Of a stretch of DNA of 48,696 nucleotides, positions 1 to 8,484 are shown piece by piece. This stretch comes from JAAYJS01 sp964346185. GTDB lineage: Bacteria > Bacillota > Clostridia > Eubacteriales > Eubacteriaceae. The position numbers and the translations under genes were made by a program. The stretch's first letter is position 1. Each line of letters begins with the position of its first letter. The stretch is from the NCBI GenBank assembly GCA_964346185.1, contig CAYFTR010000011.1:1-48696 (forward strand). The letters run 5' to 3'. Under the pieces are notes generated by a model. The model was given only the letters and a program-made list of their open reading frames with translations. It was not told where the DNA came from and ran no database searches.

Positions 1-15
1 AAACCGACCATGCCA

Positions 16-31
16 TTTTTTTTTTTTTTTT
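16..31. repeat. T16 homopolymer at the left end
   Basis: Sixteen consecutive T residues lie 15 bases from the window edge, just beyond the stop of the truncated traX-like gene. Such a run commonly marks a contig end or an assembly artefact. It also looks like the poly-T tract of a terminator, but no GC-rich stem precedes it. Confidence 0.6.
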
Positions 32-39
32 AATCCCTA

Positions 40-443
40 TGGTAAAGCACCATTTGCCCCTTTTTTACTTTTATCTAAAACGGTAAAAAGGCAAAGTATC
101 CAGAAAAACGTCCAAAATATATTATTGCCGCCGATTGCCGAAAACAGGCTAAATTCTCCTGTTATCGGGTTGATATAGCTTTTCGTCAGAATATTGTTAA
201 CAATATTAATTCCGTGCATGATCAATGCACCGAGCAGTAACCTGGACATATATTTTTTCTGTTACTCGTGTACTTAAACCCTTCCATAATCAAGTACAAA
301 AAGACCGGTGCGACAAAACGCCCTAAAAAATGAAACCATCTCGGCAAACCCAATTCATAACCGAACGATGTATAGACGTGATCGACCACCATAAATATCA
401 ATGCTATAATTTTTAAATGAAATGCTGTCAGTTTTTTCTCCAT
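40..443 (-). pseudogene. TraX-family membrane protein, frameshifted and short
   Basis: TraX-family proteins are integral membrane proteins, some of which acetylate pilin or surface molecules. The N-terminal 63 or so residues (opening MEKKLTAFHLKIIALIFMV, with an early Asp-His and a PVFLYLIMEG segment) are typical of the family. The frame breaks in a run of six T (253-258 on the plus strand, A6 in the gene). Adding one A gives S-N-R-K-K-Y-M-S-R and joins smoothly to the second frame, which carries the next membrane segments and ends at about 37-39. Even when repaired the product is about 135 residues, well below the usual 200 or more, so the C-terminus is also missing. A ribosome site (AAAGGAT) precedes the ATG at 443. 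It may be a decayed gene or a sequencing error in a homopolymer near a contig end. Confidence 0.7.
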
Positions 444-503
444 TATACTATCCTTTCAATAAGTTTCATACGCTGTTGTTTTCTTTACATTTAGAAGTCG
501 ATA

Positions 504-2375
504 TTAATAGTGCTTGTAAACACCTTTTAAAATTTTATTCTGATATTTTGTTTGAATAACAACGTACAAAATAACTTCTATTAAAACATAAACCATACTG
601 CAAATTGCAGCTATTCTCGTGTAAGATACAAGGCTGTATTGGTTAATTGTCAATACAAATAACCACGCCAACGCCAACGCACCCATAAAAGGGATAATAA
701 AAATCCATCGAACGGTGCTTGAAAGTATGCCCTTTAACGTCTTTTTATCCATCCCCACGCGAACCGTTACCTTATATTTTTTTATCTCCGTTTCCGCCAA
801 TGTGTATAACCTTGAATAAATGATGCTGGCGATACCGATTAAAAAGGATATGCACAATATACTGCCGACATAAGCCAAAATGCTTCTTTGCAGTTTTTCT
901 GATTCGTAATAGCGGTAAGCGGATGTCAACGTTTCGGTTTTTCCGTCCAAGCGAACGGAGTCAAACAGACCGATTGTTTCAGGATTAAAAGTTGTCCAAG
1001 GGTTGATGTCTAAGGCATAAATATTTTCTTTAATAAAATTCTCCGAAATTTCGTTGTATTTTTCATCGGATATTACCGTCACACTGGAAAAGTACCCGGA
1101 TAATGCGATGACTTTTTCATCGGCACCTTCGGGTGCATTCACCCCTAATTGTGCCAAGTCCCGCCCTAACAGATCCCCCATGACGGGTGTATGTTTGCCG
1201 TCGGTTCCTATCATATAGTATCCGTTCGGATGAAGTTCAATCGGTTGTCTGTCTAAAAAGCGGGCAACTTCATTGTACATGGTATTCGACAGGAGAATAT
1301 CTCTGGTATAATCGTCGTTATAAAAACGGGCATATTCAATTTTTAAACGCTTAAAGCCTTCCTCATTTTTTAATTTTTCTTCCAGTTTTGCAACCTGCTC
1401 TTCTTCATTTACGTTTTCATCCCAAGCAGTATACATGAAAGCATAAGGCATAATTTTTTCGGTCATCTCCTCCACATTGCGAGGTGCTCCGACAATCAAA
1501 ACAAAGGATGAAAGAATAATACTGAAGAGCACAAGGGTAATGGTCATGGTTTTTAAGTTGGTGTGAACCCAATATTTAAAATTGGCGATTTTCATTAAGC
1601 CCCCACCCTTTATATTTTGTTTAGTCACAAAAAGAAGTAACCGATACCCCGCAAAAACCCCGTTAAGCACCATATAGGTCCCCAATAAAAAACTGATCAG
1701 ATAAAAAGGATACACAAAGGAAGATAAAGCCTTGTGTAAATAAACGGTTATCGGTAATACCACTGCCGCCATGGCGACAACCCACAACAAATGGCTTTGT
1801 TCCGCCTCGTCTTCTTTTTTTAACAGGTGAATAATTTTTTTTCTTCTTAATACAACGGGTGACAGTAAGGATATCACCAAAAACAGTCCGCCCATTAAGC
1901 ATACAGTTACCAGCAATGCTTTTATCGGAAGATAAAAGTACAAATTTAAATCGATTGCTTTTTCCGCCAACATCAGAAAAAATTTCGCAAAGACAATGCC
2001 CAACAAAATACCGAACCCTAATGCCAGTGCAGAAATAATGCCGTTTTCAAAGAAAATCAGTTGATTAAATTGTTTTTTGTCGGTACCGATCACATTGAGT
2101 ACGGCAAATTGTCTGCTTCTTTGTTTTAAAAAATTGCCTATTGAATAAAGGATCAACACAAAGGAAAAAATGAGCGAAACAAACCCGCCAAAAAACAAAA
2201 CCAAACCGATACTGCTGTTCCGATCGACCACGGTCAATGCCGGATGAAAGGCAAGGGTCGTAAAAATAAAGAATACAAATACGGAAAACACACAACTGAA
2301 AAAGTGATACAGATAGGTTTTAAAATCTCGGCTGATATTTTTATAGGCAAAATTAAACAAGCTCAATGTCGTCAC
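504..2375 (-). CDS. BceB-type ABC transporter permease (FtsX-like)
   Basis: This 623-residue membrane permease belongs to the BceAB/VraDE-type family, which detects and removes cell-wall-active peptides such as bacitracin and passes a flux signal to a partner histidine kinase. The N-terminus (LSLFNFAYKNISRDFKTYLY) is typical. Ten or so hydrophobic segments are visible: about four in the first 180 residues, a cluster around 190-290, and three at the C-terminus. A large extracytoplasmic domain lies at about 305-510, the hallmark of BceB permeases. Its start overlaps the end of the ATPase gene by 23 nt, so the two are translationally coupled. The adjacent kinase and regulator genes complete a Bce module. 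The substrate cannot be read from sequence. Confidence 0.9.
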   Translation of the reverse strand: MTTLSLFNFAYKNISRDFKTYLYHFFSCVFSVFVFFIFTTLAFHPALTVVDRNSSIGLVLFFGGFVSLIFSFVLILYSIGNFLKQRSRQFAVLNVIGTDKKQFNQLIFFENGIISALALGFGILLGIVFAKFFLMLAEKAIDLNLYFYLPIKALLVTVCLMGGLFLVISLLSPVVLRRKKIIHLLKKEDEAEQSHLLWVVAMAAVVLPITVYLHKALSSFVYPFYLISFLLGTYMVLNGVFAGYRLLLFVTKQNIKGGGLMKIANFKYWVHTNLKTMTITLVLFSIILSSFVLIVGAPRNVEEMTEKIMPYAFMYTAWDENVNEEEQVAKLEEKLKNEEGFKRLKIEYARFYNDDYTRDILLSNTMYNEVARFLDRQPIELHPNGYYMIGTDGKHTPVMGDLLGRDLAQLGVNAPEGADEKVIALSGYFSSVTVISDEKYNEISENFIKENIYALDINPWTTFNPETIGLFDSVRLDGKTETLTSAYRYYESEKLQRSILAYVGSILCISFLIGIASIIYSRLYTLAETEIKKYKVTVRVGMDKKTLKGILSSTVRWIFIIPFMGALALAWLFVLTINQYSLVSYTRIAAICSMVYVLIEVILYVVIQTKYQNKILKGVYKHY

Positions 2376-3105
2376 CTCCCAGAAGGGACATCGTATTTAA
2401 TATATATTCTCTATATGTTTTGCGGTTGTCCTTTTTGATGATTTCCTGATAAATGTCGCCGTCTTTAATGATGTAAGTTCTGTCGGAACAGGATGCAATG
2501 TTCGGGTCGTGGGTGACCATAATAATGGTGACGTTTAAAACATCGTTGAGTTTGGTGAAAAGTTTCATCACATCCTTTGCGGATTTGGAATCTAAATTTC
2601 CCGTCGGTTCGTCCGCCAGTAATAAAGACGGTCCGTTGGCAACCGCCCGTGCAATGGCAACCCGTTGGGCTTGCCCGCCGGATATTTCGTAGGTTCTTTT
2701 ATCTAAAATTTTATCTATCCCAAGCAATATGCTGAGGTTTTTTAGTTTACTTCTAATGGTTTTACTATCGCTGCCGTCCAATGCCAAGGGTAAAATGATA
2801 TTTTCCCCCGCAGTTAATGTGTTGATTAAATTAAATTGTTGAAACACAAAACCCAGTTCCTTACGTCTGAATTTCGAAAGCTCCGTATCATTCATTTCGT
2901 GGGGGTTAATACCGTTAATTAGAACCGTGCCGGCCGTCGGACGATCAATGCTGGAAACGGTGTTTAAAAAAGTACTCTTTCCGCTGCCGCTCGGTCCCAT
3001 TATGGCAACAAACTCGCCCTTATTGACACGCATGTTTACATTATTTAACACCTTTACCGGCACTTTTCCTTTATATACTTTTTCTAAATTTTCTACAATT
3101 AACAT
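2353..3105 (-). CDS. BceA-type ABC transporter ATPase
   Basis: This 250-residue ATP-binding subunit partners the BceB-type permease directly downstream. Walker A (GPSGSGKST) is at residues 37-45, the Q-loop at about 89, the ABC signature SGGQ at 142-145, Walker B LLLADE at 161-166 and the switch His in VTHD at about 200. All catalytic elements are intact. The start is supported by AAGGAGG, eight bases before the ATG. The gene follows the terminator after bceS, so bceAB should have its own promoter in the roughly 50 bases between. In characterised systems that promoter is activated by BceR. Confidence 0.93.
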   Translation of the reverse strand: MLIVENLEKVYKGKVPVKVLNNVNMRVNKGEFVAIMGPSGSGKSTFLNTVSSIDRPTAGTVLINGINPHEMNDTELSKFRRKELGFVFQQFNLINTLTAGENIILPLALDGSDSKTIRSKLKNLSILLGIDKILDKRTYEISGGQAQRVAIARAVANGPSLLLADEPTGNLDSKSAKDVMKLFTKLNDVLNVTIIMVTHDPNIASCSDRTYIIKDGDIYQEIIKKDNRKTYREYILNTMSLLGGDDIELV

Positions 3106-3159
3106 ATTGTGTGCCTCCTTGATTGTATGGTCTTATTCTAACAACCGCATACAGATAAA

Positions 3160-3211
3160 AAAATCCGCAAACATTACCTTACCTTACAGCTTTGTAATGT
3201 TTACGGATTTT
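3160..3211 (-). terminator. Intrinsic terminator behind the histidine kinase
   Basis: An 18-bp near-perfect stem (3160-3177 with 3194-3211, one mismatch) is followed on the minus strand by a run of T. It overlaps the stop codon of the kinase gene and separates bceRS from bceAB. Confidence 0.85.
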
Positions 3212-4199
3212 AAAATGTTATTTTTGCAGTTGTTTCCCCTTTTGTTTTATCGGAGACGATGTCCAGGCGATGTCCCATATAATCGGTAATGCTTTTTGCA
3301 ATAAATAGTCCGATGCCGCTGGAGTCGGCATTGTTTCTTCCGTTTTCTCCGATATGAAACAGGTCAAAGATTTTAGCAATTTCTGATTCATGTATGCCGA
3401 TACCGTTGTCTGTAACGGACAAAATTACCTTATCCTCTGTTTTTTTTGCCTCTATTTGCACCACGCCCCCGGTGTTGCTGTACTTAATGGCGTTGGTTAA
3501 CAGTTGGTGTATAACTAAAGCCAGCCATTTTCGGTCGGAGTAAACATATAAATTGTCATCAACAACCAATTTGGGATAGACCTGCATGGCAATAAAATAA
3601 TCCTTTAATCCGTTAACGGTTTTTTTACAGATCCGGCGAAGATTCACTTTCTCGGAAATAAAATCGTTTTTAAATTCATCCAAGCGAATCATGGTTAAAA
3701 GCTGGTTCATATTTTCCTGAATGACGTTTAAGCTTTCGACGATCTTTTCGAAGTCCTTTTCTTCCCCGTGGTTTTCAGCGATAAGTTTAATGACCGAAAC
3801 CGGTGTTTTTATTTGGTGAATAAAACGATACATCAACATTTTTTGTGTGCTTTTTTGCCGATCGTACCGAAGAGTATTTTTGTTTTCCAGCCTTAAAATT
3901 TCATAGACCATGGCGTTATAATGCTCTTCGATACGGCTTCTCGGTTCTTCCAACAGAAAGTCGTTAATGTCTTCGGTTTTCAGCATTATTTTTTGATAAA
4001 TTCGATGTTTCTTATAAAAACGAACCACCAGGTACAACGCCATGATAAACACAACCAGAAAACTGTAGTATAAGACCTCTCGCAACCAGATGCCCTTTAA
4101 AAAAAACAAAATTCCGAAGAAAAATAATTGCGTGAGTATAACAATTAAAAACAGCGTCAGGTGATCTTTAATAAACAGCTTTATTCCCGACTTGTTCAT
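3210..4199 (-). CDS. BceS-type intramembrane-sensing histidine kinase
   Basis: This 329-residue sensor kinase has two closely spaced membrane helices (about 14-34 and 41-60) with almost no extracellular loop, the architecture of intramembrane-sensing kinases that take their signal from a BceAB transporter. The phosphoacceptor His is near residue 128 in RFIHQIKTPVSVIKLI. The N box (HQLLTNAIKYS), G1 (DNGIGI) and G2 (SSGIGLFIAK) are all present, so it should be active. The start overlaps the regulator stop as ATGA. It should phosphorylate the response regulator upstream, which is frameshifted in this sequence. Confidence 0.92.
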   Translation of the reverse strand: MNKSGIKLFIKDHLTLFLIVILTQLFFFGILFFLKGIWLREVLYYSFLVVFIMALYLVVRFYKKHRIYQKIMLKTEDINDFLLEEPRSRIEEHYNAMVYEILRLENKNTLRYDRQKSTQKMLMYRFIHQIKTPVSVIKLIAENHGEEKDFEKIVESLNVIQENMNQLLTMIRLDEFKNDFISEKVNLRRICKKTVNGLKDYFIAMQVYPKLVVDDNLYVYSDRKWLALVIHQLLTNAIKYSNTGGVVQIEAKKTEDKVILSVTDNGIGIHESEIAKIFDLFHIGENGRNNADSSGIGLFIAKSITDYMGHRLDIVSDKTKGETTAKITF

Positions 4200-4884
4200 T
4201 GGACACTCTCCAATTTATAGCCCATGCTTCTGACCGTTACGACTTTTAAATCGGCGTTTAAATCCGCTAGTTTTTTTCTGACTCGGCTCATGGTTACATT
4301 TAAGGTGTTTTCCTCTACAAAATGGTCGGCATCCCAAATTTCGGTTAATATTTTTTCCCGTTTTACCACATTGGGGTAGTGTTCAAAGAGCAATTCCAAT
4401 AAAATGAATTCGTTTTTGGATAAATCAATCACCGTATCATTACAGGTTAATGTCATTCGCTTCGAATCCAATTTGCAATTGCCCCGGATCTTTACAGACG
4501 TGTCTTTTTGTGCGTATTCGCCATAAAGTCGTCTGAATTGGGCGTTTATTTTTGCCATCAGCAATTCGTAGGAAAAGGGCTTTACGATATAGTCGTCCCC
4601 GCCGGACAATATGGCTCTGACCTGATCGTAATCCTCCGATCGGCGGACATAAAAATAATCGGGGCAACCGTCGATTTTCTAATTTCCTGACACCAGTAGA
4701 ACCCGTCGTAATGGGGTATGTTGATGTCCAACAAAATTAAATCCGGTTGACCTTTTTGAACACAGGCATTGATGTGTTTAAAATCATCGCAAATTTGTAC
4801 CTCGTAATCGTATTTTTTCAGGTAGTCCGCGATTAAACCTGCCAAGTTAACATCATTTTCTACAATAAAAATTTTATGTGCCAT
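4196..4884 (-). pseudogene. BceR-type response regulator, split by one frameshift
   Basis: This is an OmpR-type response regulator broken into two reading frames. The receiver domain begins at 4884 with phospho-acceptor Asp53 in LLDINIP and runs to IIFMSA. One base is then missing near 4637, and the reading continues in the next frame as E-D-Y-D-Q-V-R-A-I-L-S-G-G-D-D-Y-I-V-K-P-F. The winged-helix output domain (ending RVRKKL...VVTVRSMGYKLESVQ) is complete. Restoring one base gives a normal protein of about 229 residues. Everything else is intact, including the ATGA overlap with bceS, so this is either a recent mutation or a sequencing error. If real, the Bce module would lack its transcriptional output. 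Confidence 0.88.
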
Positions 4885-5032
4885 TGCTCACCTCCTAGCT
4901 CTTTGTTATTTATGAAATGTTTTTGTTGTTTTTTTATTTATACCACAAGCCGTTTCGCGAGAATGCTGTTTCACGCGTTTCAAATCCCCCGCATTTTTCG
5001 CGACAACTCGGCAAGGGTGCAAAAATGTCCAT

Positions 5033-5070
5033 TAAAAAAGGACCTCAAAACCCTTTGGTTCCAAGGTCCT
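5033..5070 (-). terminator. Intrinsic terminator behind the PEP-hydrolase-family gene
   Basis: On the minus strand a GGACCT...AACC stem pairs with GGTT...AGGTCC around an AAAG loop and is followed by TTTTTT. It lies about 85 bases past the stop at 5157. Confidence 0.88.
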
Positions 5071-5156
5071 CGGATTGTACACATATACAATAAAATCTTT
5101 CGATTGTTTCAAATGTCATCAGAGACTTCATCAACAATTTTTAACAATCGCACCTG

Positions 5157-5990
5157 TTATTTTCTTTCGATCTTTTTAAAGGCCTCTGTTTGTTCTCTGA
5201 TGCCTTTTTCCGCTGCAAAGCGTTCGATACTGGAAGCTCCGAAGAAGCCGTCCAAACCTTCAATACGTTCGATGACGTAGCGGGCATCTTCCGGTTCGGC
5301 AATGGGACCGCCGTGGCAGATAACCAAAATATCCGGATTAACCGAACGTCCGGCTTCCATAATTTCCCGTACTTTAACGACGCTGTCATCCAAGGTTAAA
5401 GCGGTTTTCGCACCGATGGTTCCTTTTGTGGTAAGTCCCATGTGGGCAACTAAAATGTCCGCTCCCGCTTCCGCCATGGCCTTTGCCTGTTCGGGATCAA
5501 AGACATAGGGTGTAGTTAACATATCCAACTGATGGGCGGTCCGAATCATTTCGACTTCCAGACCGTAGCCCATGCCTGTTTCTTCGAGGTTTTGACGGAA
5601 GACACCGTCAATTAAACCGACTGTCGGAAAGTTTTGCACACCGCTGAAGCCCATATCTTTTAATTGTTTTAAAAAGACTTCCATAATTCTGAAAGGATCG
5701 GTGCCGCAAACCCCTGCCAGTACCGGCGTTTCTTTAACGACGGGCAATACTTCTTTTGCCATGTCCACCACAATGCCGTTGGCATCGCCGTAGGATAAAA
5801 GCCCGGCCAAAGAACCTCTGCCTGCCATACGGTAACGACCGGAGTTGTAGATAATCAACATATCCGCGCCGCCGGCTTCGGAACTTTTAGCTGTGATACC
5901 GGTACCGGCACCGACACCTAATAAAATATTTCCTTTTGCAATGCGTTCTTTGTATTGTGCAACAATTTCCTGACGAGTTAATTTGTTCAT
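5157..5990 (-). CDS. Phosphoenolpyruvate hydrolase-family TIM-barrel protein
   Basis: This 277-residue protein of the PEP-hydrolase-like family (PF09370) is predicted to be a TIM barrel. The N-terminal stretch ILLGVGAGTGITAKSSEAGG and the later GVCGTDPFR, NFPTVGLIDG, GADILVAHMG and ICHGGPI segments are the conserved parts. The family lies almost always beside, or fused to, a Tm-1-like (UPF0261) ATP-binding protein, and here that gene is immediately upstream with a nine-base gap. Its true reaction is not settled; the PEP-hydrolase name rests on fold similarity. The start is supported by AGGAG eight bases upstream. The pair is probably one transcript ending at the terminator near 5050. Confidence 0.88.
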   Translation of the reverse strand: MNKLTRQEIVAQYKERIAKGNILLGVGAGTGITAKSSEAGGADMLIIYNSGRYRMAGRGSLAGLLSYGDANGIVVDMAKEVLPVVKETPVLAGVCGTDPFRIMEVFLKQLKDMGFSGVQNFPTVGLIDGVFRQNLEETGMGYGLEVEMIRTAHQLDMLTTPYVFDPEQAKAMAEAGADILVAHMGLTTKGTIGAKTALTLDDSVVKVREIMEAGRSVNPDILVICHGGPIAEPEDARYVIERIEGLDGFFGASSIERFAAEKGIREQTEAFKKIERK

Positions 5991-5999
5991 ATGTTTCTC

Positions 6000-7211
6000 C
6001 TATTCTTTTTCCATGTAAGCAACCAAGGTTTGAGCCGCTTTTAATGCAAAGTCTTCATCGTTAATGTGGGCATCCACTTCAACAACATTTACGTTTTCGT
6101 TATTCAGGGTATCTTTTACGGCTTTAAACAAGGCCGCGTCTTCTTCCGGTCCGTAAAAAGGACCGCCTTCAATATCAATACCGGAAAGACCTTTTAAGGG
6201 CAACATCAAAGTTGCGGGGCCGGTTGCCATGTTTAATTTTTCTCCCACAATTTTACCTAATTCGGTGTTTTCTTTAACGTCGGTACGTAAGAGGGTAATC
6301 ATCGGGTTATGGCGATAGAGGTTTCTTTCCTTTAAGTGATCCGGTACGGATTCAAAAGAGCCGAAGTTGGCCATGTCCATCGCACCTAAGGATACCACCT
6401 GAGGGACACCCGCCTTTGCGGCGGCTTCCAGGCGATGTTCGCCCGCGTTTAAAATACCGCCGATCAATTCGTCCGCCCATTCTGTTGTGGTCATGTCCAG
6501 CACGCCTGCAAAAAAGCCCTGTTCAATGAGGCTTTCCATGGTTTTACCGCCGGTGCCCGTCGCATGGAACACCAATACTTCGTAACCTTTTTCTTCGAGA
6601 TAAGCTTTGGCGGTTTCCACGCAGGGTGTGGTTAAACCAAACATGGTCGCACAAACCATGGGCTTTTCCTGAACGTGAGCCGGTCTTTCGGCATTAACCA
6701 TGCCTGCAATAGCGTGGGCGGCATTGGCAAAAATTTTGCTTGAAATCGAGTTGATGCCTGATACATCGACAATTGACGGCATTAAAATTAAATCGCTACT
6801 TTCAATATAACGCGACACATCTCCCGATGCCATGGTGCTAACGATAATTTTCGGTACACCGATGGGCAACGCCCGCATAGCGGGTGCCACCATGGCGGTT
6901 CCTCCGGATCCCCCTAAAGAGATGATACCGTCAAATTTACCTTCTTCGTATAATTGCGGTACCAACTTTTCCATACCGTTACTCATTACTTCGGTCGCGT
7001 AGCCCCTGTCTTTTCGGCTGACCACTTCGTCGAAGTTAACACCGATCGCCGCCGCGATTTCCTTGCCGCCGATATCCGGCGTAAAGGGTGCTTCAAAAAC
7101 CCCCGTATTGATCATCAAAGTTTTTAAACCCTGTTCTTCGATCAACTCCTTTAAATACAAAAATTCTTTACCTTTGGTATCAAAGGTACCGGCTATTGCG
7201 ATTGTTTTCAT
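6000..7211 (-). CDS. Tm-1-like ATP-binding protein (UPF0261)
   Basis: This 403-residue Tm-1-like family protein opens with KTIAIAGTFDTKGKEFLYLK, the family signature, and has the glycine-rich ISLGGSGGTAMVAPAMRALP segment at about 98-117 that binds nucleotide in the tomato Tm-1 structure. In tomato the protein blocks tobamovirus replication; bacterial functions remain unknown. The length matches the family. It is the first gene of a two-gene operon with the PEP-hydrolase-like gene, and the ATG follows AGGAGG. The strict pairing suggests that the two act on one small-molecule substrate, but that substrate is not evident here. Confidence 0.9.
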   Translation of the reverse strand: MKTIAIAGTFDTKGKEFLYLKELIEEQGLKTLMINTGVFEAPFTPDIGGKEIAAAIGVNFDEVVSRKDRGYATEVMSNGMEKLVPQLYEEGKFDGIISLGGSGGTAMVAPAMRALPIGVPKIIVSTMASGDVSRYIESSDLILMPSIVDVSGINSISSKIFANAAHAIAGMVNAERPAHVQEKPMVCATMFGLTTPCVETAKAYLEEKGYEVLVFHATGTGGKTMESLIEQGFFAGVLDMTTTEWADELIGGILNAGEHRLEAAAKAGVPQVVSLGAMDMANFGSFESVPDHLKERNLYRHNPMITLLRTDVKENTELGKIVGEKLNMATGPATLMLPLKGLSGIDIEGGPFYGPEEDAALFKAVKDTLNNENVNVVEVDAHINDEDFALKAAQTLVAYMEKE

Positions 7212-7328
7212 AAGCCACCTCCTTTTTGTTCTATTATGGTCTATTAAGCTTAAAACTGAGCCTATACACCCCTGCTTTTGACCTGAAAAAACTCAAGAAT
7301 TTTTTTAATTACTTGGGTTTATTTCCTG

Positions 7329-8234
7329 TTACTTACTCCCCGACACTTCCTCGTGGCGATACAAAGAATTGACCTTGGTATTCGGCGGGATAGACTTGGT
7401 TATAAAGGTATTCCCCCCGATAATACTGTCGTGTCCGATAACCGTATTGCCACCTAAAATCGAAGCGTTGGAATAAATGGTTACCCTGTCTTCGATGGTA
7501 GGGTGACGTTTAACATCTTTTAACGTTTGCCCCCCTCTGGTCGAGAGTGCCCCCAAGGTGACCCCCTGGTAAATTTTTACATATTCGCCGATAACCGTGG
7601 TCTCACCGATAACAATACCGGTGCCGTGGTCGATACAAAAATACTCGCCGATCTGTGCACCGGGGTTAATGTCGATCCCCGTTCGGCTGTGGGCGTACTC
7701 CGTCATAATTCTGGGCATAAGGGGTACCTTGAGTTGACGCAATTCGTACGCCACCCGATATACCATCATGGCAAAAATTCCGGGATAGGCGTAAATAATT
7801 TCGTCGGTATTGTGTGCGGCCGGGTCGCCCTCAAAGGTTGCCTGCACATCTTTATGCAGTTTTTTTCGAATATTCGGCAAGGTTTTCATGAAAGCGGTGC
7901 TGATGGTCGCCGCCCGTTCTTCGATATCCTTCGGGTTAAAGCCCACTCCGTCCTGTCGTTGCATCAGCAATGCCAATTGCACCTGCTTATTGACTTCGTT
8001 TTCTATTTGCATCAGCAAATTGGCGGTATAGTAGTGCAGAGAGGTTTTATAAAATTCGTGATCCCCGAAGTACCAGGGGTAAAACAATTCCCTCAGATGA
8101 TTAATAATAGCAATAATCTTGTTACGGGAGGGGAACACGCAAGCCCGCTCGTAGGGCTTTTTTTCTTCTTCCCCGTAGGTTTCAATCATCCCTCGGGTAA
8201 TATCGTCGATATATGGATTAAAATATTTACTCAT
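7329..8234 (-). CDS. cysE: Serine O-acetyltransferase
   Basis: The enzyme transfers acetyl from acetyl-CoA to L-serine, giving O-acetylserine for cysteine synthesis. This 301-residue form has a long helical N-terminal region (about 1-180) and a C-terminal left-handed beta-helix built of hexapeptide repeats (GAQIGE, GIVIGE, VIGEYVKIYQ, VTLGAL, ASILGG, TVIGH, SIIGG). The catalytic His lies in CIDHGTGIVIGE and further active-site residues in RHPTIED. It is the longer EpsC-like form seen in many anaerobes. No cysteine synthase is nearby, and the gene seems to stand alone. A T-rich weak hairpin near 7290-7320 may end the transcript. Confidence 0.92.
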   Translation of the reverse strand: MSKYFNPYIDDITRGMIETYGEEEKKPYERACVFPSRNKIIAIINHLRELFYPWYFGDHEFYKTSLHYYTANLLMQIENEVNKQVQLALLMQRQDGVGFNPKDIEERAATISTAFMKTLPNIRKKLHKDVQATFEGDPAAHNTDEIIYAYPGIFAMMVYRVAYELRQLKVPLMPRIMTEYAHSRTGIDINPGAQIGEYFCIDHGTGIVIGETTVIGEYVKIYQGVTLGALSTRGGQTLKDVKRHPTIEDRVTIYSNASILGGNTVIGHDSIIGGNTFITKSIPPNTKVNSLYRHEEVSGSK

Positions 8235-8326
8235 TGATGTTCCTCATTATGCATTTTTTGTGTCCGTCGGCTGTCAAAATAAGGTCGGATTATATATCCG
8301 ATATCCGTATTTAAAAACATCATACC

Positions 8327-8342
8327 ATACTGCCGACAGTAT
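8327..8342. promoter_or_regulatory. Inverted repeat between divergent cysE and acyl-CoA hydrolase genes
   Basis: ATACTG-CCGA-CAGTAT is a perfect six-base inverted repeat. It sits in the 250-base divergent region, about 90 bases before cysE and 140 before the plus-strand gene. A second imperfect palindrome (TCGGAT...ATCCGA) lies at about 8284-8300. Both look like operator sites, but no regulator can be assigned. Confidence 0.35.
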
Positions 8343-8484
8343 CATGAACATAAAATATTTTTATTTTTAAAACAGTGTACCACGAATCCTCTTTATGAGT
8401 TCTTGTTATTTTTGCCACAATGTGATAATTTAATGAACAAATCGTACATTATTATTCGATAAACCAAAATTAAAGGAGACCGCA

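Noticed and set aside
7527..8237. Plus-strand 236-codon frame antisense to cysE
   Set aside because: The minus strand encodes a complete serine acetyltransferase; the antisense frame shows no domain or ribosome site.
8235..8300. Cysteine T-box before cysE
   Set aside because: The leader lacks the T-box sequence (TGG-type), specifier loop and terminator/antiterminator pair.
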